DNA from: Parabacteroides sp. AM08-6
Lineage (GTDB): Bacteria; Bacteroidota; Bacteroidia; Bacteroidales; Tannerellaceae
NCBI RefSeq assembly: GCF_003473295.1
Contig: NZ_QRMP01000001.1
Location: 1 to 64,000 of the forward strand
Direction of reading: 5' to 3'
Length of the DNA: 64,000 nt
Numbering within the stretch: the first letter of the stretch is position 1; every line of letters begins with the position of its first letter. The notes beneath the pieces are model-generated. The model had not been told where the DNA came from. It did not search any database and saw only the letters and a program-made list of their open reading frames with translations. A program made the translations under genes and the position numbers. This document shows positions 1 to 7,142 of this stretch, piece after piece.

Positions 1-105
1 GCCCCGGCCATTACACCGGGGACATTCCATATCCCTGACCTGCTTGACCTCCTTGTCACTGTATTTATCAGGAATTAATATTAATGTATGCCTTAATACG
101 CTCAT
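1..105 (-). CDS. Zinc-ribbon-like small phage protein (partial, cut by window edge)
   Basis: An open frame begins at an ATG at 105-103 and runs off the left edge after 35 codons, so only the N-terminus is visible. It starts one base after the TAG stop of the upstream DUF3164 gene, which suggests translational coupling in the prophage early operon. The visible end carries a CPRCNGRG motif (Cys28 and Cys31), the usual first half of a zinc ribbon or DnaJ-type zinc finger. The second cysteine pair would lie beyond the window. The function is unknown. Confidence 0.55.
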   Translation of the reverse strand, partial: MSVLRHTLILIPDKYSDKEVKQVRDMECPRCNGRG

Positions 106-106
106 G

Positions 107-751
107 CTACAGGCGATTAAAAGATGGTTCCAGCTTCTTCCATACGCCCAGACTATTTTTCTCGGAAAAGTAGAAGTTCGTGGAAGTCCCTTCAACCAAA
201 TGCGACTCCTTGAATAACGTCATGATAGCTGAATATTCCGGATCATTGAAACGTTCTTCCAGTTCATACAACTTACTGATTGACTTATAATCCAGATCAC
301 CGTACTTATTACGCTCCAGAAGTGTCATTGCTAACTGGTACATCGGATTATTCTGGCCGTCTTCCTTGCCTTCAATCCATGCCTGAAGGAACTCGATCAG
401 CCGGGAGGCGGCGGCATCGGCACGTTCATCAAACTTTTTCACTTTACAGGATTTTACCTCAATACAAAAATTACCTTCCTGAATTTTGAAGTTCATCTGC
501 CCGGAGTTACGAAGCTGTCCATATTCGGCCAGTACTTGGCGAAATGCCTCCAATTCGTCCACGCAAAAATCATGTAACCCTTTTACTTCTTCACACACGG
601 AGCGTACCTTGTTTTCTACTTTCTGAACCAATTCTGCTCGGATACCTTCATAAGCGGCACGTTTTTCGAGTGCGGCCTTATGTTCTTCCTCTCTCTTTTG
701 AGCCAATAGAGCTTTCAGCTCTTTACTGGATAATTTACTAATGTCTGTCAT
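107..751 (-). CDS. DUF3164 family protein of Mu-like phage
   Basis: This 214-residue soluble protein matches what I know of DUF3164, a family found in the early regions of Mu-like transposable phages. The family's core is visible: an acidic helix followed by an EYGQLRNSGQxNF motif near residues 76-89, then a beta region (FKIQEGNFCIEV), and a C-terminal stretch ending with an FYFSEKN-like strand. The N-terminal 60 residues are charged and probably coiled coil. It lies downstream of the transposase, ATPase and HU-like genes in one leftward operon, the usual place for this family. The biochemical role is not established. Confidence 0.75.
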   Translation of the reverse strand: MTDISKLSSKELKALLAQKREEEHKAALEKRAAYEGIRAELVQKVENKVRSVCEEVKGLHDFCVDELEAFRQVLAEYGQLRNSGQMNFKIQEGNFCIEVKSCKVKKFDERADAAASRLIEFLQAWIEGKEDGQNNPMYQLAMTLLERNKYGDLDYKSISKLYELEERFNDPEYSAIMTLFKESHLVEGTSTNFYFSEKNSLGVWKKLEPSFNRL

Positions 752-777
752 AACTATGTTTTTTATTGTTAATGAAT

Positions 778-999
778 TTATCTCCTAAAATCCTCATTCA
801 CCTCCAGCGCGCTTTCACCTTTAAGGTCGAGTACTTTTTTATCTATCCAATTCAGACGACTAATCAGCTTGCCATTATCCTCTGTCGGATGGTCGAAAAT
901 CCAATCCAGGATACCATCGCTTTCGGTCTCCAGGGATTTAACCTGTTCCTCTTCCTCCGGAGTAAGGATTTTTACCGGTTCTTGCTTCATTCGTCCCAT
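778..999 (-). CDS. Small acidic phage protein of unknown function
   Basis: This is a 73-residue, highly charged protein with no motif I recognise. It starts at an ATG that shares one base with the TAA of the preceding gene (TAATG at 1001-997), so the two are probably translationally coupled. It sits between the 163-residue unknown protein and the DUF3164 gene of the prophage early operon. No membrane segment or signal peptide is visible. Its reality is supported mainly by the tight packing. Confidence 0.55.
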   Translation of the reverse strand: MGRMKQEPVKILTPEEEEQVKSLETESDGILDWIFDHPTEDNGKLISRLNWIDKKVLDLKGESALEVNEDFRR

Positions 1000-1490
1000 T
1001 AGTTCTTCGATATTATGTAATCCAATGCCGGGTCACCGTTTATATCGATGCTGTTTTTCTTGCAATACAAGCTGTAAATTGCCGTTAGCCGGCTTTCGGG
1101 AATCTTGTTAAAATTTCCGCAATTGGCCGCCCGGCAGGCAATGGCCATCGCATACCGGATTTTGTCGGCAGGGGTATCGAACTTATATCCCAGTTTGTCA
1201 ATCCAGGCACAGATTGCAGCTATGACACGTTTGGCAGCTTTGTCGCGCTCTTCGTCATAGCGCGCCAGACGTTGGTGGCTGTCTCCCTTCATCGCCTCAA
1301 TCATCATGCTGTAACGTTCCGGATACTTCCGATACATTTCCGTAAGCGAACAGGTAAGACCATCGCTGTATTGGCTTACCAAGCCTTCCTTTATCACGTC
1401 CTTGTATTGTTCCTTATAACCGGGAACATTACGAATAAGCGTCCAGAACAAAGAGTGAGAGATACGTTGTGTTGTTTTCTTTGTTGCCAT
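999..1490 (-). CDS. Hypothetical early protein of Mu-like prophage
   Basis: I chose the ATG at 1490 (MATKKTTQR), giving 163 residues, because it lies 7 bp after the stop of the HU-like gene. An ATG at 1517 would add nine residues and overlap that gene by 20 bp. The protein is soluble and basic at the N-terminus, with helical segments around residues 65-110, and ends near a DPALDYII segment. Proteins of this type occur in Bacteroidetes Mu-like prophages next to the transposition genes, but I cannot assign a domain. Its stop overlaps the next start, which indicates coupling. Confidence 0.6.
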   Translation of the reverse strand: MATKKTTQRISHSLFWTLIRNVPGYKEQYKDVIKEGLVSQYSDGLTCSLTEMYRKYPERYSMMIEAMKGDSHQRLARYDEERDKAAKRVIAAICAWIDKLGYKFDTPADKIRYAMAIACRAANCGNFNKIPESRLTAIYSLYCKKNSIDINGDPALDYIISKN

Positions 1491-1497
1491 AATAATT

Positions 1498-1857
1498 CTA
1501 AATATCTGGTTTATCAATGCTTAAACACTCTTTTAACTGTACCTTTGCCATAGCTTTCTTCAGGACTCCGGAGGTGTTTAACTGGATACCCGCCTTGGGT
1601 TTTCCGTCTTTATCTTTCCTTATTATTGCAGAAAGGGTACAAAAATCCGTAATCTCTATTTTGGAACCATCTGCCAACATTGGGGTAATCTCTTCAAAGA
1701 AATTCCATAGGACACGCATGGTATCAATGGCGGATACGTTTCGCTTCGTTTCTATCCGTTTTGCAACCTCGCGTAAGCTGACCGTTTCTTTTTGTACTAA
1801 ATAATAGCGCGTACTCTCGTTTGTAGACGACTTTACTGTTTCTTTTCTGTATTTCAT
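1498..1857 (-). CDS. HU/IHF-like DNA-binding protein, phage-encoded
   Basis: This 119-residue protein resembles the HU-like (HU-HIG type) domain common in Bacteroidetes. It has an N-terminal helical pair (TVSLREVAKRIETKRNVSA), a central DGSKIEITDFCTLSAII strand region corresponding to the HU body, and a basic C-terminal segment with KKAMAKVQLK. The start at 1857 (MKYRKET) was preferred because the 23 residues upstream would overlap the ATPase gene. HU and IHF assist formation of the Mu transpososome, so a phage copy beside the A and B genes is plausibly an accessory factor. That role is inference from position. Confidence 0.65.
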   Translation of the reverse strand: MKYRKETVKSSTNESTRYYLVQKETVSLREVAKRIETKRNVSAIDTMRVLWNFFEEITPMLADGSKIEITDFCTLSAIIRKDKDGKPKAGIQLNTSGVLKKAMAKVQLKECLSIDKPDI

Positions 1858-1861
1858 ATAA

Positions 1862-2803
1862 TTATGCTTTAGGTAAATCGTGTATGATGCGGAAAAAATC
1901 TTCTGTAAGCATGACGCCTTTTTCATCGGCCTTGCGAAGTGCCGGCTCCATATAATCGGAGAGGCTGCGATAACTCCTACATATTTTCAATACCAGTTCC
2001 TTTAATCCCGGTTCGAGCGTAATGGTGGAAAGAAATTCCGAATAAGTACGGTCTATCGGTCGTAAATACCGCAATCCGCTACTGAACCTGTCGTAAAATT
2101 GCGGCATGCCCTCTTTGTTTTTTTTACTCAACACCTCAAGCTTGTCCAATAATTGGTCCGTGCCAATCAATACAATTCCACATTGTCCTTTCAGATAATC
2201 ATAGATTGATTTTACAGCCTTGAATGTGGGCAGTCTTAAATTCTCGGCTTCATCCAGGATAATGAGTGGTTTATCACCTGCAAGTTGCCGGTTTCTGATT
2301 TCTGCGGATATCCTATCCAAGAGAAAATCACAATTACCTTTGCAATCCATTCTTAAGGCCTGTAAGATTCTGCGGATTAAAGAGCTTTGGCAGGTCTGCC
2401 CACTACAGGTTATCACGTATGTTCCCTTGGGATTACTCTTCCGGAAACGGTCGATAGAATAACTTTTGCCGCATCCTGTTTCGCCTATTATCATGCGGAT
2501 ACGCGCATCTTCCTTGGCCCCTTTCAGTTCCGCCACGATTGTCTTGAATTGAGAAGTCAATACCGTTGGCCAATAGTCCTTTTGTATTTTATAGCCAATG
2601 TAATCGGCCAGCTTCTGAAACCATTTGTCCGGAATGTTTCCTATATCACCCGAACGGCTGTTTTTGTAAGTGTAAACACCGTTCATCATGGTACTTAGGT
2701 AGGATACCCCCGAACGGCTTTGCAATTCGTTCTGTGAGATGCCTTTTTGAGCCATATAGATACGGGCAGCTTCAACTACGCAATCTTTGATCTCTTTTGT
2801 CAT
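1862..2803 (-). CDS. MuB-like AAA ATPase, transposition target-capture protein
   Basis: This 313-residue protein (start at 2803, MTKEIKDC) has an N-terminal helix-turn-helix region of about 75 residues (KGISQNELQSRSGVS), as in Mu B, followed by an AAA-type ATPase. The Walker A motif GETGCGKS is at residues 107-114 and the Walker B motif IILDEAE is at 181-187. In Mu, B binds target DNA in an ATP-dependent way, delivers it to the A transposase and gives target immunity. The gene directly follows the transposase in the same direction with a 10-bp gap, which is the standard A-B order. A longer start at 2881 would run back into the transposase gene and is unlikely. Confidence 0.88.
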   Translation of the reverse strand: MTKEIKDCVVEAARIYMAQKGISQNELQSRSGVSYLSTMMNGVYTYKNSRSGDIGNIPDKWFQKLADYIGYKIQKDYWPTVLTSQFKTIVAELKGAKEDARIRMIIGETGCGKSYSIDRFRKSNPKGTYVITCSGQTCQSSLIRRILQALRMDCKGNCDFLLDRISAEIRNRQLAGDKPLIILDEAENLRLPTFKAVKSIYDYLKGQCGIVLIGTDQLLDKLEVLSKKNKEGMPQFYDRFSSGLRYLRPIDRTYSEFLSTITLEPGLKELVLKICRSYRSLSDYMEPALRKADEKGVMLTEDFFRIIHDLPKA

Positions 2804-2813
2804 GATATTTGTT

Positions 2814-4982
2814 TTATAAGTATTCGTTAAAATCGACTTCACTTTCCAGATAGGCAGCACGCGCTTTTTCAAACTGCACACGCTCTTTCCTTTCCTCTTT
2901 TTTCTGCTGTTTAACCACCGTTTGAGCAGTTTTTAATGAGAGTTTTTCAGCTATTTCAGCGGCTAAATCTTCCTCCGACTTTATTAGGGAGGAATGTTGT
3001 AACCAAGCTTTCTGTTGTCCTCGACTGTCGGAGAGCATGGTTACCGTATTTCTGCCTTCCAATTCACGGGGTTGTATCATCATATTGGAAATGATTTCTT
3101 CATCTTTGGCGACCGTCTCGACAACAAATGGTTCCAACTTTTTCTTATTGAACTCATCAACCTTACGCAAAGCCTCGAAATCACCTTCTTTCCGTTCGTA
3201 CAGAGCCATCGGTTGTTCATATACAGAGTTGAGTAGAAACCGTTGTTTTTCAGTATCATCGACAACAAGGATAGAACTCAGGTCTCGTTCATCGTAAATT
3301 ACAGTCCAGCTTTTAAGCGGATTTTTGCGAAAATCGAGGTCAAATGTATCGTATGCCCGTTTAGTACCCATGATTGTTGGTTCCAAACAACCGGCTTCAA
3401 GACGTTTGGTCCGTTCGTTTCGGTAACCGAAACGGAGGAGATATGTTTCCCGGTCCATAAGAAGGCGGTTTTCCGTTGGCATGTTATTCCAAGCCTGTAT
3501 CCAAGTGGCGTGTTTCTTTTTTCGTTCTTCCCGAATAATCCAGTCGACCTGTTCTATAACGCCGTCCTTATCCGGGAAATGTGTCTTATTATGGTTCAGA
3601 ACGTCGATATTCGGCTGGTTTGACCGTTTGGATGTGATACCGAAGCCACTCCAGTTGAAATTGCCGAAATGCTTCTGGCAGTATTCACGGTTTAAGTGGA
3701 GAAAGTAACGCTCAATCGGTTTCGATTTGGCATTCTTTACCCGTGCAGGAGTAAAATACTCGGCCAAATCTCCGTAGATTGTACCCATTGACTTGATACC
3801 GAAATGGTCACTTTGTATCTGATAAGGCCGATAATAATCTCCCAACATATCCTGGCAATGGTCTATTGCATTCTTGACAGCTGTCCGGATTAGGGATACG
3901 CTTTCATTCTCACCGATGGCATACCCTACCGGGTAATTGCAACTTGCATCCAACACGACGACTGCCGTCAAACGGTTTTGATAAGTACGAATAACCTTCC
4001 CTTTACTGTCTTTTACCTCTTTTTGGTAATACAGTTCAACGGTCCAACCGTCGAGCGTCCAAAAAGATAGCGCGTGTGAAGGGCGTTTACGTCGAATTTG
4101 CATTGACAGTTTGTTACGAAATGCCTCTGAACCGTCACGTCCGGCTTTAATAATCAGATGGTATTCATTCTTATAATTAAGTGCGCTCCGACGGCTGATT
4201 TTATCCCACCCCCGAGCCTCCGCTATTACATTGTAGAAGTCAGCTATCTGCTGGCTGTTGTAACTTGCACCTTTGCCACAAATGGTACGTAGAACGGCTG
4301 TTTGCTCTTCATCGTAAACTTTGGCCGCATTCTTATTGCCCTGTCCACGAAGGTCCAAGCAACAGGCTGCTCCGTTCGTCATATAATCACGTATTTTTTC
4401 TCGCAATTTGCAGTAAGCTGTAGGTAATTGTATTCCTTTGTTTTTGATAAGGAATACCACGTCATCATAAAGCTCCTTCGATGTCTCATATCCTAATTGC
4501 TTGATATCTGTCTTTTTCTGGAATCGTACGAAGAAAGATAACCATCGGCATGCTTCACGGCCTTTTTCTTGCTCTTCAAGCGGTAATTTGGCCCCATTGG
4601 GGTATTTGGCCGTATCGAAATACACCTCATCTTTTGCTGAAAGAAACAGGTAAGGTTCCAAGCGCTCCGTTATGTGTTTGACCCGTCCGTTCCTGTCATA
4701 CCAGGCATCAGGTGTAAGTCCGTCCATCAACACGGCTTGAATTGTTGCCTGATAAGTAGGTTTCAACCCTTCATAGTGCAGATAGATAGTTTTACCTTCC
4801 TTGTGGTGGGGCCAACAGGAATAAGAACCTTCACGATGACCACATAAAACTTTCCATAAATATGTTTCTGATACCCCACATTTCACCATCTCCGGAACTG
4901 TCAGGCACAGCGTCCGTTCTCCCGGCCTTGCCACCGTTGAGTAGCAAGCCGCATCTATCGGTATATTTCTATATTCAGGCAT
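2814..4982 (-). CDS. MuA-like DDE transposase
   Basis: This 722-residue protein has the layout of Mu transposase A: an N-terminal DNA-binding part (residues about 15-270) and an rve-type DDE integrase core. The likely catalytic acids are Asp311 (TLDGW), Asp392 (QSDHFG) and Glu424 (KPIERYF). A beta-barrel and basic C-terminal domain follow, with a charged tail of KKEERKERVQ type that would contact the MuB ATPase. It catalyses end cleavage and strand transfer in replicative transposition. It heads the A-B-HU gene set. The untranslated stretch just upstream contains a tRNA-like sequence. No frameshift or missing catalytic residue was seen, so it appears functional. Confidence 0.93.
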   Translation of the reverse strand: MPEYRNIPIDAACYSTVARPGERTLCLTVPEMVKCGVSETYLWKVLCGHREGSYSCWPHHKEGKTIYLHYEGLKPTYQATIQAVLMDGLTPDAWYDRNGRVKHITERLEPYLFLSAKDEVYFDTAKYPNGAKLPLEEQEKGREACRWLSFFVRFQKKTDIKQLGYETSKELYDDVVFLIKNKGIQLPTAYCKLREKIRDYMTNGAACCLDLRGQGNKNAAKVYDEEQTAVLRTICGKGASYNSQQIADFYNVIAEARGWDKISRRSALNYKNEYHLIIKAGRDGSEAFRNKLSMQIRRKRPSHALSFWTLDGWTVELYYQKEVKDSKGKVIRTYQNRLTAVVVLDASCNYPVGYAIGENESVSLIRTAVKNAIDHCQDMLGDYYRPYQIQSDHFGIKSMGTIYGDLAEYFTPARVKNAKSKPIERYFLHLNREYCQKHFGNFNWSGFGITSKRSNQPNIDVLNHNKTHFPDKDGVIEQVDWIIREERKKKHATWIQAWNNMPTENRLLMDRETYLLRFGYRNERTKRLEAGCLEPTIMGTKRAYDTFDLDFRKNPLKSWTVIYDERDLSSILVVDDTEKQRFLLNSVYEQPMALYERKEGDFEALRKVDEFNKKKLEPFVVETVAKDEEIISNMMIQPRELEGRNTVTMLSDSRGQQKAWLQHSSLIKSEEDLAAEIAEKLSLKTAQTVVKQQKKEERKERVQFEKARAAYLESEVDFNEYL

Positions 4983-5006
4983 CGTATTTCTATTTTTTAT
5001 TTATTG

Positions 5007-5085
5007 TTCCCGGACCAGGCTTCGAACCTGGGACTATATCGTAAGTAGTTACCGACGACTGTTCTGCCAACTGAACTATCCGGGA
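5007..5085 (-). tRNA. tRNA-like sequence with a 12-nt anticodon loop
   Basis: Read on the minus strand, this 79-nt stretch folds as a tRNA. The 7-bp acceptor stem is perfect (TCCCGGA/TCCGGGA). The D arm is GTTC/GAAC with an AGTTGGCA loop, and the T arm is CCAGG/CCTGG with a TTCGAAG loop, followed by discriminator A. Hallmarks of the tertiary fold are present: U8-A14, G15-C48, G18G19, and U54U55C56 with A58. The anticodon stem is GTCGT/ACGAT with one G-U pair, but it closes a 12-nt loop (CGGTAACTACTT) instead of 7 nt, so no amino-acid identity can be assigned. CCA is not encoded. It ends 24 nt before the transposase start, in the presumed early transcript. It may be a degenerate or unusual phage tRNA, or a tRNA mimic in a 5' UTR. 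Confidence 0.55.
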
Positions 5086-5153
5086 TACCCTCGTGCCGCG
5101 GGTCGCGTACCGTGAAAACCAAACCAATCTTTTCTAAACCTTTACCTGATTGT

Positions 5154-5390
5154 TTATCTTGTATTTCCGAAAGTCCGCTCAAACCAATGGTCAAATTCAT
5201 CGGCTGCTTTATCTGCTTCTTTTTGGTATTTAATCACTAAGAGGCAGAAAATCACAAACACCATAAACATGAACAAGCCCAGAATAAACACTGGTTCACC
5301 CGTTTCCATCGCCCATTCCATAGTGCCTAGTCCACCAATCATCAGAATCCAGCTTAACAGCCATCCGTAAAGGATTATCCTGCCTTTCAT
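5154..5390 (-). CDS. Small two-helix membrane protein of prophage early region
   Basis: This 78-residue protein has two hydrophobic segments, at about residues 5-25 (IILYGWLLSWILMIGGLG) and 33-53 (VFILGLFMFMVFVIFCLLVI). A charged C-terminal tail (KEADKAADEFDHWFERTF) follows. It is predicted to sit in the inner membrane as a hairpin. The ATG at 5390 lies one base after the upstream stop. It is the last small gene before the tRNA-like element and transposase. Small membrane proteins in phage early operons can act in superinfection exclusion, but nothing in the sequence proves that here. Confidence 0.6.
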   Translation of the reverse strand: MKGRIILYGWLLSWILMIGGLGTMEWAMETGEPVFILGLFMFMVFVIFCLLVIKYQKEADKAADEFDHWFERTFGNTR

Positions 5391-5391
5391 A

Positions 5392-5772
5392 TCATTCGCC
5401 CTCCATTAATTGTGCCTTTGCCAAAACTTTTGTCTCCAATATCAGTGCCGGATCAGCCAATTCCATCCAGCCGAACCTGTTCTTCAGTAGTCTATCCAGT
5501 ACCGCCCAGTTTTCTAAGCTAACGCAGTCGTTATAGTTATACCATTGGCTTTCCCCTGTCTCCGGATCAAGTCCAACAATCCCCCAAAACAGTTTTCCAG
5601 CCGTCCCGATCCTGACCTTGCAGCAATCTGTGGCATATACCATTTTAAATACCGGACGTTCCTCTTCCTTCTCACCCGTATAGACCAACATTTTAAAATT
5701 GATACCATACGAAGAATCCATTTCGAACGGGGCTTCACACAACTCTTTGTAGTTCATTTTTTCGACCATCAT
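5392..5772 (-). CDS. Hypothetical phage early protein
   Basis: This soluble acidic protein is 126 residues from the ATG at 5772 (a second in-frame Met, MNYKEL, is at 5757). I do not recognise its family. It contains a WYNYNDCVSLENWAVLDRLL segment and several aromatic residues, and has no membrane segment or signal peptide. The start overlaps the stop of the upstream 77-residue gene (ATGA), and the next gene follows after one base. The three genes 5154-6002 therefore form a tightly coupled cassette directly under the early promoter. Confidence 0.6.
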   Translation of the reverse strand: MMVEKMNYKELCEAPFEMDSSYGINFKMLVYTGEKEEERPVFKMVYATDCCKVRIGTAGKLFWGIVGLDPETGESQWYNYNDCVSLENWAVLDRLLKNRFGWMELADPALILETKVLAKAQLMEGE

Positions 5773-6002
5773 GCCAATTCCTCCTTATTATAAAGTTCAT
5801 ATATAAATCCATTCACCTTTTCCGTCAGCTCCTGCTTACTATTCCAATAAGCCTTAACCACCTTCCGGAACAACCCCGTACGTTTACGCTTGTTATGAAA
5901 CATATAGTTCACATAGACCGAACAATACACCCCCTTAAGAGCTTCCCTGATTGCTAATCGGTCATATTTTGTTAATTCGTTTATAATTTCTTGCGTATTC
6001 AT
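5769..6002 (-). CDS. First gene of prophage early operon, unknown function
   Basis: This 77-residue basic helical protein (NKRKRTGLFRKVVKAYWNSK in the middle) has no recognisable helix-turn-helix. It is the first leftward gene after the repressor, the position held by ner in phage Mu. However, it does not resemble Ner, so I do not use that name. Its ATG at 6002 lies about 27 nt downstream of the predicted leftward start site. Its final codons overlap the next gene. Confidence 0.6.
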   Translation of the reverse strand: MNTQEIINELTKYDRLAIREALKGVYCSVYVNYMFHNKRKRTGLFRKVVKAYWNSKQELTEKVNGFIYELYNKEELA

Positions 6003-6022
6003 ATTGAATGACTACTTTTGTT

Positions 6023-6067
6023 TTTGTTTACGCAACAAAGATATGTTACATTTGTTCGCAAAACAAA
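6023..6067. promoter_or_regulatory. Divergent phage switch: two face-to-face promoters within twin operators
   Basis: Two copies of an inverted repeat TTTGTT-N5-AACAAA lie at 6023-6039 and 6051-6067, exactly 28 bp apart. They coincide with Bacteroidetes promoter elements. The rightward promoter (repressor) has TTTG at 6023-6026, a 20-bp spacer, and TACATTTG at 6047-6054. The leftward promoter (early operon) has, on the minus strand, TTTG at 6067-6064, a 20-bp spacer, and TATCTTTG at 6043-6036. Each operator therefore supplies the -33 TTTG of one promoter and the TTTG of the other's -7 element. Binding by the 6105-7097 repressor is inferred. Confidence 0.75.
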
Positions 6068-6104
6068 TAAAATGCGAAATATTTTCACATAACAACTTAC
6101 ATTT

Positions 6105-7097
6105 ATGGAATTACATCTGATTATTAAGGGAATAAGAAAGCATCTTGGATTATCACAAGAAGATTTTGCGAATAAACTTAGCATGACTCGTTCAAATCTT
6201 TCCCAGATGGAGATAGGAAGAAATACTCCAAGTGTGGCGCTCCTTAATGATATTGCGAATATATTTCACATAGATATCCGTATCATATTTCAGATGATTA
6301 ATTCAGACGAAAGTGTTTTTTCTTCACTTTTACCACTATTATTAATCGATCTAGATGATGGTAAGGAGAATGGTAAGGAGAATGGTAAGGAAAACATTAA
6401 TTTGCCTCCTGAATCGTGCAAATCAAAAAGTACATCTTTTGAAAAAGAGAAAAACGATGCCCCTCCTTTTTTACCCAATAGTGGCAAAACGACAAGTACA
6501 AATATCATAGAACTACCAGTGCCTGCAGGAGACGATTCCTCAATGACTAAGATACCGGTAGTTGACATATCCGTAGCGGCCGGCAGTGGCTTCTATAACC
6601 CTGACCAGCTTAGCGAAATCGACTGTATACACTTTCCTAAGTCAATGATTAAAGGCAATTACACCTATCTTTGCGTGCGTATAAAAGGAGAAAGTATGGT
6701 ACCAACATTACAGGATGGTGGGTATTTAATTATTCGCTTGTTGGATCGTTGCGAATGGCAAGATGCACGAGATGAACATGTATATGTAGTTTCCGATACA
6801 GAAGGTCGTGCCTTTGTAAAACGATTAAAAAACAGACTTAGAGAACATGGTCTCATCATTTGTAAATCCGATAATCCTGACCCGATGGGCTACCCTGACT
6901 TCAATCTACTGGAACATGAGATTAATACAATCTGGCATGCCGAATGGTATGTAAGTGCCAAGATGCCCAATATCCATGCAACCTATTATAACAAGGTCAG
7001 TGAAATGGAAAATGAGATTAGTGATATACGCAGAACTTTTACCGAAGAACTCCGGCAGGTAAGGAAAGAAATAAAAGGTTTACTGCAACCTTCATAA
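6105..7097 (+). CDS. Phage repressor, XRE helix-turn-helix with S24 (LexA-like) peptidase domain
   Basis: This 330-residue protein has an N-terminal XRE helix-turn-helix (residues about 5-60; LSQEDFANKLSMTRSNLSQME). A linker holding three tandem GKEN units (86-97) follows. The C-terminal S24 domain has a likely Ala159-Gly160 self-cleavage site (SVAAGSGF), nucleophile Ser197 (GESMVPT) and general base Lys239 (FVKRL). A short coiled coil closes the protein. By analogy with LexA and lambda CI, it should repress the leftward early operon and be cleaved during the RecA-activated DNA-damage response. It is transcribed away from the early genes, across the switch region at 6023-6067, and is followed by a strong terminator. 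All catalytic residues are present. Confidence 0.9.
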   Translation: MELHLIIKGIRKHLGLSQEDFANKLSMTRSNLSQMEIGRNTPSVALLNDIANIFHIDIRIIFQMINSDESVFSSLLPLLLIDLDDGKENGKENGKENINLPPESCKSKSTSFEKEKNDAPPFLPNSGKTTSTNIIELPVPAGDDSSMTKIPVVDISVAAGSGFYNPDQLSEIDCIHFPKSMIKGNYTYLCVRIKGESMVPTLQDGGYLIIRLLDRCEWQDARDEHVYVVSDTEGRAFVKRLKNRLREHGLIICKSDNPDPMGYPDFNLLEHEINTIWHAEWYVSAKMPNIHATYYNKVSEMENEISDIRRTFTEELRQVRKEIKGLLQPS

Positions 7098-7100
7098 ATA

Positions 7101-7142
7101 AACAGCGCTTAAACATGGACGTTTTAATGTTTAAGCGCTGTT
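7101..7142 (+). terminator. Intrinsic terminator of the repressor gene
   Basis: A perfect 16-bp stem (AACAGCGCTTAAACAT at 7101-7116 and its complement at 7127-7142) with a 10-nt loop is followed by a T run. It starts four bases after the repressor stop codon. Confidence 0.9.

Noticed and set aside
4997..5200. 67-codon open frame on the minus strand
   Set aside because: It reads through the tRNA-like element; its PRFEAWSGN end is the usual translation of a T arm.
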